DNA of 64,000 nucleotides from Silene noctiflora (Eukaryota > Streptophyta > Magnoliopsida > Caryophyllales > Caryophyllaceae): the NCBI GenBank assembly GCA_009801015.1, contig VHZZ01000234.1, positions 102,102 through 166,101 of the forward strand, written 5' to 3'. Shown here in pieces: positions 1 through 12,800 of this stretch; positions within the stretch are counted from its first letter, which is position 1, and each line of letters begins with the position of its first letter. Position numbers and translations under genes: made by a program. The notes beneath the pieces were generated by a model. It saw nothing but the letters and a program-made list of their open reading frames with translations, ran no database searches and was not told the origin of the DNA.

Positions 1-935
1 CCCTATGCGAAAAATAAAACGAGGCCCAAAAATTACAATCGAAACATTATTTATATAAATAAAAACATGAAATTGAACGGTTTGATTCTCACCCATTACA
101 TAAGTGCGATCATTTAAACCAAAAATAAATAAAACTGAGTTATCAAAGAGTAGCTAACACACTAAATGTTTAAATACATATTCAGCCTACCGGTCCAACA
201 CTGAGTTGAATATATTTAGATTCGGTCCTTAACCATCCTTTGTTTGTGTTTAATACTTTGGTCCTGTCTGATCCAACACCAGTTAATTTCGATCTGGACG
301 GTATAGTTCGAATATTTTTTTTAAAAGCTAATCATTAAAATAGTATGAAACAAATAAGCATTTTATTTTTCGAAAGACCGTAAAAGCGAGTAATGAACAC
401 CCGTGGAAACAAATAGAGTAGGTAATATTTTTATATATTGAATTACTATTAAGTGATGTATATTATTATAAGGAAACACAAAACATTAATTAAACGAGCT
501 GAAAAAGAATACGTAAAGAAACAAATGTAACGGATTAAACATTTATTCTAGCTGCTCTGCGTCTCTGCCTATGTAGAAGAAATGTCACAAGACATTCTAG
601 TGCTATACTGCTATAGCGACTTTCTTGTGCTATACTAGCTTGACCGTTGAATGGTTTTATTACTCCATTGTTTTTCACAAATTCTCTTTGAAAACGGGCA
701 CTATCCATTATAAGCTGAAGACGGATTGGTCTCTCAAATTCATTAGGCAGTTCTGCATAGATCTTATGTGCTTAATTTCACGTACAATGATGGAGGAGGC
801 ACGACTCCATTTCCGAGGTTTAGAACACCAAAGATTTTTCTTCGTGTATTTTACATGTAATCACGTAAAATACGGCCGAGTACATGTTTTATATCTCCTT
901 CTGATCCTAAAAAGAAAAATTTCTGAATCAACAAT
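1..935. other. Gene-free flank upstream of LINE
   Basis: AT-rich sequence with no convincing gene. The 104-codon open frame at 625-939 has the composition of non-coding DNA and no recognisable domain. Bases 676-733 carry a fragment of the GTGACGG repeat family (starts CACAAATTCTC and contains CACTATCC and AAGCTGAAGACGG), which recurs many times in the window. Confidence 0.6.
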
Positions 936-3245
936 TTGATAATGGACTGTGTTCAAACAGTGACCTATGAAGTTATTGTTAATTGTTCTGCTGGAAATAT
1001 AATTGTTCCTCGTACTGGTCTTCGTCAGGGAGATCCTTTGTCTCCCTTTTTGTTTGCTCTTTGTACGGAAGTGCTGTCACAACATCTCCTTAATGCTGAG
1101 GAGAATCTCAGGTTGAAGGGAATCAAGATTTGTCGAAACGCTTCTTCTATTTCGCATCTTCTCTTCGCAGATGATTCTATATTTTTTATAGAAGCTAATA
1201 CAAGTTCCTGCCATGAACTGCAACATTTGTTGGATTTTTATTGCCATAGCTCTGGACAAGTAATTAATAATAATAAGTCTACAGTTACCTTCAGTCCCAA
1301 TTGCACGCTTGCCACTATCAAAGGATGTTTACAAATTCTTAAGGTGTCAGCTTCTAATGAAATGGGACGTTATCTGGGACTTCCAACTGATTTTGGGACC
1401 TCAAAGAAGCAAGTTTTTGCCTTTGTCATTGAAAAAGTTCGCAAACGAATTTTGTGCTGGAAGAATGCTCTCTTAACTGCAGCTGGAAGGCTTACTCTCA
1501 TCTATTCGGTGCTCTCCTCACTCTCTATCTATTCTCTATCTGCATTTCGTACGCCGGTAAGTGTGAGTTCAAGAATTGATTCTTTAATCTCACGGTTTTT
1601 GTGGGGCAGATGTCGTTCAGGAAAGAGTATTCACTGGTGTAGTAAACTCTTCACTAATTGTCCTAAATCGCTTGGGGGACTTGGCATTAGAAATGTCAGC
1701 TGTTTAAATCAAAGTTTATTAGCTAAAATAGGTTTGAAGATCATTTCTGATCCAACGTCTCTTTTAAGTAAGGTGATGGGGCCAAAGCTGTCTATCTCGA
1801 AACACGCCATTGTGAATAAGGAGTTCTCTAAAGTTGTTCTTATGTCTTGGGGAAGTCGCAGTATTCTCTGGGGCACTGACCTGCTTAAGGACAATTTGGC
1901 TTGGCAAATTGGTGTCCTTCATCTCTTGATATCTGGCGTGATCAATGGATTCATGGATCTTCCCTAGCTTTTCTTAACAATATCTCATCTAATGAGCTAA
2001 ATGCTAAACTTGTTATTCAAGTGGCTATGCTTCAAAATGCCGATGGGGAATGGAATTTTGAGATGATCAGAAAGATTTGTGGAAGTCAATTTATTCCTTC
2101 TATTCTATCAATTTCGACTCCTTGTTTTGATGACACATATGAGCTCTACTGGAAACTTACTGGAAATGGAAAATTTACTGTCAAAAGTGCCTATGTGAAT
2201 GCTTTCTCTAAACTGTGGTCTTTGAAAGCAACTCCTATAGACCTTTCTCGAAAAATTCTTATGGAACCTACCTATCCATTCTAAATGGAAGTTTTTTTTA
2301 TGGAAGATTTTATCTAATACGTTACCATGTGGTGAGGAAGCCCTCATTCGAAATCTTCAATGGAACGTCTTCTGTGTAAATTGCGAGGCGTCTTCTTCCT
2401 CTGTTGAATCTTTATCTCACATTTTCAGGGACTGTCCCTTTGTGTCTCGTTTTTGGTTTGCTTCTCCTTTGGGAATTCGAACCTTTTCTGGGAACTCTCT
2501 TTCCATTCAGCAGTGGATAATCAACTGGCTTCTTTTTCTAATCAAATCCGACAACGTAATATTCAAAATCTCTTCTTTCGTGGATTGTCTTTGGAGATTA
2601 TGGTGTACAAGAAATAATGGTATTGTTCATGAATCTTCCATTCGGTTATATGACTCCTTCAGTCTACTATCGACCGACATCAACAACAACATCTGGGTTC
2701 AGAATCAGTCTCTCGATATGGTTCCCTCTACAAGGTCTTCTGATCCGGAGGATTTTGATGGGGCTGCTTTGATTGTCAACCATTTTCCTGTGCCACTGAT
2801 GGGTCTGTCTCTTTGCTTTTCTAATGCTATTAGAATAAAATGTGACGCCACTTGGAAACCTAACTTTCATGCTTCTGGAGGCTGGCTTCTACAAAATTCA
2901 ATGGGATTCAATTTTCATTTTGGTCGAGGTTCTTTCTACGCCAAATCTGCTCTTCAGGCCGAAGCAATGGCTCTTAGGTTCGCCATTTTGGATGCCATTT
3001 CAAAAGGTTTTTGCCATCTAGATGTTTCTTCAGATTGTATGAATCTTGTTCTCCAAGTCAACGGTTTCACGGATTCAAGCATCGAAGCAAAATCAACTAT
3101 CCAGTCAATTGTAGCACTTGTTTCATCTTGTCATTGTTTTTCACTTAGTCATTGCCCTAGAAAACTTAATAGGATTGCCCATGCTGTAGTTAAGTCTATA
3201 GCATAGGGTGATTTCTTCTTCTTCTGACAAAAAAAAAAAAAAAAA
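936..3245 (+). mobile_element. 5'-truncated, frame-broken LINE (non-LTR retrotransposon)
   Basis: Remnant of a plant L1-type retroelement. The 936-1967 frame encodes the reverse transcriptase palm with RQGDPLSPFLF and the catalytic FADDS box (seen), followed by thumb sequence. The frame shifts near 1901-1967 into a second frame (to 2284), then a zf-RVT-like stretch with the pattern WKFFLWK...C..C...H.F..CP is read across 2285-2450 in another frame, and 2442-3206 encodes an RNase H domain with the acidic residues of KCDATW, QAEAMAL and SSDCMN. A run of 17 A follows at 3229-3245, as expected of target-primed insertion. The endonuclease and ORF1 are absent, so it starts inside RT. AACAATT near 930 and ACAATT just after the A tail may be a poor target duplication. 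It cannot move by itself. Confidence 0.93.
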
Positions 3246-4254
3246 CAATTGTTCTTCCGTATCAGCAGGGGCGGATCCAAGATTGCAAAAAAAAAAAATA
3301 GTCTATATATGCATGTATCGGAAGTCTTTACCATTGAACCAGAAGACATTTATTATACATTTAATGAAATAATATTTAGTTATCTACTATTCGGCAATAA
3401 TTGGGTAATAAAAATCCATCTTCTAAACCATATTTTTTATATTTGGGGTAACGGACGCAACCCTTTGCTACCAGGTGGGTCCACCCTCACGTATCGGAAG
3501 TCATAAGGTATTTATTGGTTAACAATTTAAAGACAATTACCTAATCTCTTACAAAAAAGAGGTTTTATGCATGATTAATTTAGGGAGAAGTACATAATTA
3601 GCAAGCTCACGAATTATTGTGTCATAATTAGCTTAAGTCTTAGACATGTTGTTGAACCCATAACCTAATTTTACGACCATGACAGACAGGACCCCATGAA
3701 AATGATCAAAAGTATATTTGTTTAAGACGGATATTATTAATCTTAAATTTAAAACGGGTTAAGAATATTTATTTGGAGTGAGTAGAATAAAAGTATAATG
3801 CATTAAAAAGGGTAAACGGTTTGTCTTATATATTTGTGTTGAATGATATTCGATCAATATTAAGATAGATAGTGTCATTTTAAGTAAGATCGACTACCGG
3901 AATAAAATAAAACAAGTGGGTGCGTCAAAATGTTGTTCTATGATTACGGATTAAGGGACCGTGACATTTTTTTTGGGGTAATAATTATTTAATTTATTTA
4001 TGTACCTTGGTTAACAAGAAATGACCATCTATGTCGTATGTCTCATGGCCCTAACCAACTTTTAGAAGCTTCTAATTATGGAAATCATTACCAAATAAAG
4101 TTAATCGTGTTTTCTGCATTTCTTGTTTAAGTAATTTGTACGAATTAGTTATTAGTTTATTTCCCATGAAGGAGTAGAGTAATCCATGCCCTTTCGGGCG
4201 TTTGCGACGGGTTATAATCGGCAACGTATTTAACTGATTAAAAATAAGTTATTT
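3246..4254. other. Non-coding, repeat-derived sequence
   Basis: No gene seen. 3264-3505 carries GGGGCGGATCCAAG followed by ATCGGAAGTC..ACCATTGAACC, the kind of sequence found at edges of dispersed plant repeats, and the phrase TATCGGAAGTC recurs at 3318 and 3493. The rest is AT-rich. A roughly 65-bp segment starting CCTTTCGGGCGTTTGCGACGG at about 4190 is repeated at about 4592. Confidence 0.45.
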
Positions 4255-4657
4255 GGAATCGACAACTTGTTGTTCTAAAATGATTATCTTATCACAATCT
4301 ACGATTTGAGATAAAAAAAATTGTCGACAGACATTTTCTAGCGTTTTTTTTCCTGAGAATCTTAAATCGACCATAATTTTGATCTTAAATTTTCGAATGA
4401 CCGTTTTTCATTTTACAAAATTATAGATCTCGAAAAGATAATTAATTTAAAAAAAAAAAATTGGTCAATTCTGATTTCTCATGGATCCATGACGGTTGAT
4501 TGATGAGTTTAAGAATCCCAAAATAATAACGAAAATTTGTGAAAAACACAACACCGTCAAATTTGTGAAAAACACAATCCCAAAATTATAACCTTTCGGG
4601 CATTTGCGACGGGTTATAATCGGCGGCGTATTTAACAAATTAAAAATAAGTTATTTA
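4190..4657 (+). repeat. Direct repeat pair bracketing a MITE core
   Basis: The segment beginning CCTTTCGGGC and running through TTGCGACGGGTTATAATCGG to AAAAATAAGTTATTT occurs at about 4190-4254 and again at about 4592-4657 with few differences. Between them, about 4260-4485, lies sequence similar to the interior of the foldback element at 6640-7180 (AAAATGATTAT..., TTGTCGACAGACATTTT, ATAGATCTCGAAAAG), so this looks like a degenerate relative that lost its termini. A short tandem GTGAAAAACACAA is present at 4540-4580. Confidence 0.6.
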
Positions 4658-5340
4658 CGAAATGTATAAATATAATTAAATATTTATTTATTTTACCACC
4701 AAAGTGCACCCATGTAGTCATGTGTCATGTTTTAATAGTCTTACAGAAGTAGTAATTTTGATATCCATTGTCCAAAATAATAAAAACTTGTATATGGATG
4801 TTTTAGAAAAATTCCATTGTAAAATCACTGATTTTACATAGATAATTTTATAAAAGTAGCTATTTCGTTCAAAATTTTCGAGTCATTTTGTATCAGGTTA
4901 TTCTCCTTTAATGTCGCTTTATAATAATTACACAAAGGTGGAGTTAGGGGGGTCAATTAGCAGGGACGCTTATCCTACTAGCGGATGCAAATTTTAAATC
5001 TTTTAGTTAAAATTTTTCAACTTGTTTAAAACTTTTCCATTATACTAGTACTTGTTCACCCGTGAATTCAGTTCTTGACTTTGCTAACGGATCTATTAAA
5101 TATAAGTTATTAACTTTTTAAAAATGAAAAACTAGTTTTTTTTATTTTTACAAATTTATTGAACAGTTTGCCTTGTATATCGAATCAAGAGCGGTTCAGA
5201 TTTTCTCCATTTCCTATCAACGATCCAGATCAAATATTGTGATGATCCAATACTTATAATCGTTTTATAAAAATAAAGTTTTAATAAATGATAAGAGAAA
5301 ATATATTAAAATATAGATGTATAAAAAGGAACAAAGCTTC

Positions 5341-5687
5341 TTGCTTGTGACGGACACTATCCGTCAGAAGCTGAACGGATAGTGCCCCTCTCACAATAAG
5401 GGTCACTTGCATATTGTGAAGGGGACACTATCCGTATTCAGCTTGTGACGGATAATGTCCGTCAATTTGTGAAAAAGGAATAGGAGAGGATTAAATTGCA
5501 AGGCAAATTCTCATTTGTGACGGAAGGTATCCGTCACAAGCTTGTGACGGATACCTTTTTGTCTCACAAAATGCTCATGAGAGGAGAAAGGGAAGCACAT
5601 GGGGGTGCCCCCACCTTGTCCCCCTATTCATTTTGTGAGTGACATTATCCGTGACAAAGATCCGACCCGTCACCAGGGAGACGCTTT
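5341..5687. repeat. Two adjacent copies of the GTGACGG MITE-like family
   Basis: Short palindromic blocks of the type GTGACGGACACTATCCGTC and TCCGTCACAAGCTTGTGACG alternate with pyrimidine-rich filler. The first copy is 5341-5466; the second, 5503-5687, opens with GCAAATTCTCATTTGTGACGG and closes with ACCCGTCACCAGGGAGACGC. The second copy is matched in reverse orientation at 52592-52780, which defines the family ends. No open frame, hence non-autonomous; the superfamily is not resolved. Confidence 0.7.
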
Positions 5688-6639
5688 GAAATTGCAATCA
5701 AGACCGTAAAAAGTAAGTTTTGGAAAGCGGATGAAAATAAAAGTAAAAAAGACATGGATGGGATGTCCGACCCACGTGAGGCAGGACGCACGTGGACACT
5801 CAACAGCTAAAAGACTAAAAACAAACAGTAATGCAAGTATAGCCATAATATATAGGCAGTACTTCAGCAGTTGGAAACAAACAAAACTCCAACTAAATGC
5901 CTTCGCAAGTTCGGATTGAAGACGGACACTATTCGTCACAAGCTGAAAACGGATATACTTTTTGATAATAATTACGAGTACACATTGTGGGAAGATAACT
6001 ATCAAAATTTATTACCAAATATCATATGGGACGATTTAAATGGGGTGAGACTTGAGAGATCGGTTAAATTTTATTAAAAAAAAACGTATTTGTCGGTCCT
6101 CGTATATTCTAATTAAAGACACACATATATATATAAACATTTCACGTTCTATTATACAATAACAATAACGGATTTTTGGTAATAAAAAGTTTTCGTGTGA
6201 ACATGAAAAAATAGAGAATAAACTCGAACTATACTCGATAAACCGTTGTATAATACAAGTAATTAGTACATAATATAATAAATCCTTCAATAAATAATTT
6301 GACAAAGCAAATGTACATAAAATAAAGGGTAATGATAAAGGAGGGTTGTATTTAAGCATTAAATACCTTCTAAATTTGGTATTAATTTTGAAATTATGAA
6401 CCAAATTACACATGCACCGATGCAATTAATGCATATATTAAGTATTTGTTTTCCTTTTTTATCATTTTCCTAAAATAAAACAACAATAAATCTTCCTTAA
6501 GACAGACATACCGTCTCAACCTTAAAACATGTCGAATATCACCCCAATTGAGCATATAAGATACAAAGTAATTAATCGTCTTTTTTTATGCATTCTGCTT
6601 TTTGTCTTATCCATACTACTTGATACATCTTAAACTTAA
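5688..6639. other. Non-coding AT-rich interval
   Basis: No gene recognised. A fragment of the GTGACGG family lies at about 5895-5955 (GAAGACGGACACTATTCG...AAGCTGAAAACGG). The open frames here (for example 5670-6005 minus, 6036-6425 minus) are low-complexity and hydrophobic by AT bias, with no domain signal. Confidence 0.5.
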
Positions 6640-7180
6640 CGGAAAATTCACATGGTACCCCCGAACTTTGTCATTTTGCACGTGTTACCAACTTTTTAAG
6701 TTTGTGTACATTATACCCTTCAGGTTAAATTTTCATGCACAACATGTCTTTTTTGTCATTATAAAAAAACTCAATTGCGCATAACTCCTAGACCAGAACT
6801 TGGAATCAGCTACTTTTTTTCCTAAAATGATTATTTCGTCATAATTTACGATTTTAGAAAAAAAAATTATCGACTGACATTTTATAGGATTTTTTTAACG
6901 AAAATCTCAAATCAACCATATCTTCGATCTTAAATTTCTGAATGATCATTTTTATTTTATTAATCTATAGATCTCGAAGAGGTAATCAATTTGAAAAAAA
7001 AAAAATTAGTCAATTCCGATTTCTGGTCTATGATTTATGCTCAATTGAAAATTTTAAGAACGATAAAAATGGCACGTTGTACTTGAAAATCAAAGCTCAA
7101 GAATATCATGTACATGAACTTAAACAGTTGGGTATCACGTACAAAATGACAATGTTCGAGGGTACCACGTGAATTTTCCG
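6640..7180. mobile_element. Foldback MITE, Mutator-like, with 9-bp target duplication
   Basis: Long terminal inverted repeats of about 110 bp. The left end reads CGGAAAATTCACATGGTACC and the reverse complement of the right end differs from it by one base in the first 20. The element is flanked on both sides by TAAACTTAA (6631-6639 and 7181-7189), a perfect 9-bp direct repeat. Nine-base duplications with long inverted repeats are typical of Mutator-like elements, so this is inferred to be a non-autonomous MULE foldback. The 541-bp interior has no transposase. A relative sits in the LOB-gene intron at 12487-12928. Confidence 0.88.
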
Positions 7181-7740
7181 TAAACTTAAACGAGAATTTG
7201 GGATAAAACAAAACTAATACTGTAATATCCAGGAGTTTTAGAGAAAAATTGATAGATAATATAGTTGTACTATTAATTAGACAAGTAGCAATAATATAGA
7301 AAAAAATGGAGAGAAATGTTTGCTTCACGCAAGAGAGAATGAATCTTCCTTTTTCTTTCGATATATTCGATCTTCTGCTTGCAATTGTCGTGGCTTTGAA
7401 GTTTACTCCAGTAAGCTAACCCTTCCATTTCCAACCCATTTTTCTTCTTCAATTTACCATTTTCATCTTTATTTCCTTCTTTTATTTGCTTTCTTCTTCC
7501 AAAACTTTCTTTCTTATGTCATGTCTACTCTCTGTTTTGGTAAAAGTAACCCGACTCGAAAAGGCTGACCCGAGACCCGAAATCACCCGAACTACATTAC
7601 CCGAAAACCCGAACAGACCCGCCCCGCCCCGACCCGAACATGACTTGAGCAGTTGAGCTCTTGACCCATAACTGACTCGATCCGAAAATGATCCGGTTTT
7701 GAAACCACCCAACCCGAAAATGATCCGACAAAACATAACT
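7181..7740. other. Non-coding; ends in an ACCCGA-rich repeat
   Basis: 7181-7540 has no supported gene. 7543-7735 is dense in ACCCGA/CCCGAAC units (for example AACCCGAAAATGATCCG), a composition found in dispersed plant DNA-transposon derivatives; the reverse orientation (GGGTCGGGT) appears at 47118-47205 beside the second assembly gap. Confidence 0.55.
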
Positions 7741-8167
7741 TTAATTGAACCGAAAAAAGTTATCTCAAAAGCATAATCTTTTAATTAAAATATAAATAAA
7801 ATTTATATAAAAGTATAGATTACAGAATCTTTTATTGATACTATTATTTGAAAATGACTTACTTATATTACATATAAAACAAAATTGTAAATCGTTTCAT
7901 TACTTTCCTGACAAAAAAAATAAAAAAATTGAGAGAATTTAAAAATTGGAATAGTTAGCTGGGTATAAAAAAATATTTTCTTTAAAATACATTTCAGCAC
8001 ATTACTCAATAATCTTGAGTAGTTTTCAATTTCAACATTTTTTATCTCAGAGAAAAATACAATAATGAGGAAGATGAACAACTAATGAGATACCATTATT
8101 ATAGAAATAATTTATTAAAAATAAAAACTATATATATCGTGCATTTATTGCACGGGTTCTAAACTAG
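7741..8167 (+). mobile_element. Helitron-like 3' part, 5' end lost
   Basis: The 3' end shows the Helitron hallmark: a short hairpin CGTGC-ATTTATT-GCACG (8138-8154) followed nine bases later by CTAG at 8164-8167, then T. About 350 bp of AT-rich sequence before it aligns by eye with the better preserved Helitron ending at 53850 (shared phrases TCTTTTAATTAAA.TATAAAT, CATTTCA.CACATCACTCAA-like, TTATTAAAAATAAAAA). No 5' TCTACTA terminus is visible upstream, where the sequence passes into the ACCCGA repeat. No Rep/helicase, so non-autonomous. Confidence 0.75.
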
Positions 8168-8893
8168 TATAAAATTACGTAAATTTGTATAGAAACAGAT
8201 AAGCCATATATGTCATTTAATATACATAAGAAAATGTAGTGTTAAAATTAAACTAAAATATTTACGAGTTGGTTTATTATTTAAACTCCGTATATTATTA
8301 TGAATTTCTACCAAGGGTATAACTTTAAAACGTTTAAAATAACAATTTCATTTTTGGGAAAAAAAATGGGGTTCTAACCAATAATGTTGAGTTGTCGACC
8401 ATCAAACAATTACCATATTATACAATATTTAGCATATATATGTATAACACGATAATTTTTGACGTTTTTTAATTTATATAAAAAATAATAAAGCTCTTTT
8501 AGTTATTTACATAACCCCATTATGAAAAAATATAAGTATTCATTTATTCGAGGGTTATATAAAAACGGAGCGTCAGTTTGTTGTGTTCCGTGTATGCCCT
8601 ATCTCCTGATACACTCTAATACCGTCAATATACTCCAATAAAAAAAATAAAAGAACGAGCACTATACATCACCGGCGGTGTGTGTCTTGTAGACACATAT
8701 AAATCAGATTGTTGATAGAAAATTAAAATTAAAATGCAAAAAGATACGATAAGACATTGGAGTGTGGTTTATGTAAAATTTCTTGAAGATGTAGAAAGGT
8801 TATTTGGCATCATGTATTGTTTGCCATGCCTACAAGCAACAATAGGTTAATCTTCCACACCAAAGATTTCTACTGTCATTATATACACAAAAT
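8168..8893. other. Non-coding AT-rich interval
   Basis: No gene, RNA or clear transposon end recognised. TACTCCGT-like motifs occur, but no complete MITE. Confidence 0.45.
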
Positions 8894-8897
8894 GTTC

Positions 8898-9072
8898 GCA
8901 AATTCTCATTGAAAACGGATACTATTTATCACAAGTTAAAGATGGATAGTGCCTTACTTACAATATGCAAGTAGCGCTATTCATAGGATGCTCCATTTCT
9001 CTTCTACTTGTCCTCCCACTTATCTCATTGTGAGAGGGACACTATCCGTCTTCAGCTTAGCATGACGCTTTG
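8898..9072. repeat. GTGACGG-family MITE-like copy
   Basis: Starts GCAAATTCTCATTGAAAACGG and ends GTCTTCAGCTTAGCATGACGCTTTG-type sequence (junction seen around 9045-9072), with internal palindromic GGATAGTGCC and GGGACACTATCC blocks. It is closest to the copy at 20797-21002, with which it shares CACAATATGCAAGT-like and GGATGCTCCA interior phrases. Confidence 0.65.
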
Positions 9073-9802
9073 TAAGATATTACTACTACAATTTTACATT
9101 AAACTACTTTTATCTTAGCTCACCATTTTTTTCAAAATTGTTTAACTAACCATCTTATTATTTACTCTATGTATTTAAGTTTGTACTTATATCGGACGCG
9201 ATAATAGTAAGAGGGATTGAATAATAGGATATTTTGGAGTAGATTTAATAAGATAAGAGCGAATTTATTGCTGGCAAGATTTAAATTTAGGTCATGAATA
9301 ATTGAACTTATTGTTCAGTGTTTTGTAGCGGATAATTTCTCATAATTGCATCAAGTATATAATTGAACTATTCCTTGCCTTATTATTAGTTGAAGATTGA
9401 ATTTCTTTCATCGTTATAACTAACAATTCTACCTAGTAAAACACTAAAACGTCTGAACGATATAATGAAACAACGATATTGACATACATACGGAGTACAA
9501 TCTATAGAACTATGTAGTATTTATTTTACTAAATTAATTAATAAAAATAGAAATGTAAGATAAAATGGACTCAATGGAGTATATAATATTATGCTCATTA
9601 ATTAATTAATACATTGCTTATATTTATTTCTACCAACAATGGATTGTTGAACAAATAAAACACAACTCCTCAAATTTATTTATATAAACTCCCTAAAAAA
9701 ATGACCCACCACCAATATTATAAAAAAATAAAAATAATAAATACAAAAATTTCACATGTTCTTAATCTCAACAAGTAATCAATACACCCTTTCCTTAACT
9801 TC

Positions 9803-9810
9803 TTTATATA
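9803..9810 (+). promoter_or_regulatory. Candidate TATA box of the LOB-domain gene
   Basis: TTTATATA about 75 bp before the start codon, in a pyrimidine-rich leader (CCTTTCTTTCTTCC). Position and composition suit a plant core promoter; no transcription start evidence is available. Confidence 0.45.
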
Positions 9811-9883
9811 CCCTTCTACTACCCTCAATTTCCTTTCTTTCTTCCAATCTTTCCCCAAACCGTCTCACGCAATAATTACCGTC

Positions 9884-12800
9884 ATGAGTAACAATATTCA
9901 TCATCATTGGCAAAACAACAACATTAATAATATTAACAATATTAATAACAATACCGAAAATAATAATAGTAATAGTAATAATAGTAATAATATTAATATT
10001 AATAATAATAATAATAATAATGGACCGTGTGGAGCATGCAAGTATTTAAGGAGAAAATGCGTAAGAGGTTGTGTATTTGCACCATATTTTGACTCGGACC
10101 AAGGAACGGCTCACTTTGCAGCGGTTCATAAGGTGTTTGGTGCAAGCAATGCGTCTAAACTCCTTCTTCGTATTCCGGTTCAGAAGCGGCTCGACGCGGT
10201 TGTCACTCTTTGCTATGAAGCTTTGTCTAGGGTTCGTGATCCTGTTTATGGTTGTGTTTCTCACATTTTCTCTCTTCAACAACAGGTACTCGTAATTTTC
10301 ATTTTGGGTCATTTGAACGTAGTATTATCTAGTTCAAAATGCGTACGTACGTGCCACTTGTTGTTCTGTTATAGGCGGAAATTTTTGAGACGCTGGTTTT
10401 AAACAATTTTTTTTATTATGGTTGGATTAATGTGTCAAATTATTTTAGGTTATTATTTCTTACAAATGTAAGGAAAATGAAATTAAAATACATGTATATT
10501 TTTTTAACTTTAGTATAAATATCCACTCGAGAAGATAAAAAGATAATCAAATAATTGAGAGAGACTATTATTTTAGGAGGTAAGATGATTAGGTCTAATA
10601 ATTAAGCTTATTGATCAATGCTTGATATATAATATCACTAATTATGTAATTATGCGAATACCGATGAACGGTTTTAAAGGATGATTAATGTTAATTGATG
10701 CCAAATAATTTGGGATTAATGCTAATTATGCTATAATAGTAACAATAATAATGATCAATGAGCTTGAAGTAATTAAGGATTTCACTTAGCATCATCTTGT
10801 AAATATAGTTTGAATTATTTTCCGTCTCAATTATTTATTTAACTTTAGTTAAAATATCCTCTCGAGAAGGTAAAAAGGTAAGCAAATAATTGAGACAAAC
10901 TATTATTTTAGGAGGTAATTAAGGTGATTAGGTCTAATAATTAAGCTTATTGATCAATGCTTGATATATAATATCACTAATTATGTAATTATGCGATTAC
11001 TGATGGACGGTTTTAAAGGATAATTAAGGGTAATTATGCTACAAGGCAAGAAGCATTATTTGATTGCCTCAAATTATATTGAAAAGACATTTGATAGAGT
11101 AAGAAATAAATGAGGATAAGGTGTTGTAAGCTTTTTATTTATTCATTTCTTTTAGTAGTATGACTCAAAAGAAGGACAAAAGATTTGACATGACATGAGA
11201 ATTCCTACAAGAGAAATGTTTAAGATTCTTAATTGTACGTTTCTTTTACAAAAACAGTACAAGAATGAATTTCAATTGTTCTAAATTTTAATCATCACTT
11301 TTATTTCATTGTTATTTCAATATTACCTTAACTAGTATAGAACCCGCGCAATGCATGCGCGGTATTTTTATTTCATTGTTATTTCATTGTTATTTCGATT
11401 GTATTTTTATATAAAAGAAAAAAAATGAAATGAAAAACTAATCAAAGAGAATAAAATTAAGTTGCGATGTTTTTTAATGAATTTGGTTTTTTGTCATGAA
11501 GTTAATAGTAAATGTGTGTCAATTTATTATCTATAGTGATAACTATTTTATTACTGAAAAATTTCACAACTTATAATTTAATATCAATTTTATTTTAATT
11601 TAGTGGTAAAACCATAATTATGAATTTTAAAAAAATTAGACTTTAATTATAAGAATATAAAAGATAATAATGAAATGAAAGAAAATTATACTGGTTACCT
11701 TAATTAGTTAGATGCCCTTTTGGAGGGAAAACCAAGAGAGTTTTTATTTTCTTAGTAGTATGGGTGATTAATAGGACTAGTAGCTTCATTATTGTCATTA
11801 TTGATTCAAATGATAAATGTTTTCCCATTTGGTTTATTCGGATACGGTGGCGGACCCAGGAATTTAGTGTCGGGGGCAGTAAAAAATTTTGACGTGTTAT
11901 TTATGCGCGCGTTTAACACAACATTTTTATATTTTAAAGTTTTTTTTTCTTAAATTAGTTATTATATAAGTAAAAAAATGAAGAAATAATTGGTTCTATT
12001 GATATATTTTTTTCGAAAAATAATATTTTCTTTAAAATACTTTAAATTTTAAATATATGTAAAAATAATATCTCTTTTGTAGAATATAATATATTTTAGT
12101 ACTTATTATAATAACAATTGTGAGTGGTTTAATGGTTTAGAATTTGGCAAGTCAATTAAAAGGTCACGGGTTTAATTGTTTAAATCATATAGAAAAAACC
12201 TCTCATATATTCACATAAGGATATTTTATCGGAATATATTTATACAATTATACTAATCCTCATTCACCCACCCTAATTTTTTTTTTTTTACCTAGAACAT
12301 TTATTAAAATTCTATTGAATAAAGTGGTCAAATATACAAATTAATGCAAGTAGGAATTCACAAATTTGGGTTTGGTACGTTTGTTATTCCCTAGAACATT
12401 TATTATTTTGAACATGTATGTTGACAATAGTTGTTATTTCGTCTTAATTTCAAACATACCTTTCTTATTTAAGACGATTATATCTACAGAAAATGCACGC
12501 GGTGTCCTTAAGGTTTGCTATTTTGCCCGAAATACCCAATTTTTTAATCCGGAAAACTTTAAGAAGCCATAACTCGTGTTTACGAGTTTAGAAAGTGATA
12601 ATTTTTTTTCCAAATTGATCATCTTTCCGAGAACTACGACTTGAAAAAAAAAATTGTTGAGTTTGGAATTCGTGACCAAGAGATATGGTCACTCAAAGTT
12701 TGTTCGGTCAAAAAAACTTTGACACGCAATAACTCGTAGCCACAGGATCCAAATACGATAATTTTTTTTGAAATCGTAGTTCTCGGAAAGATGATCGATT

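Noticed and set aside
8138-8167. Hairpin at 8138-8154 as a transcription terminator
   Set aside because: The CTAG end and matching copies elsewhere show it is a Helitron 3' terminus.
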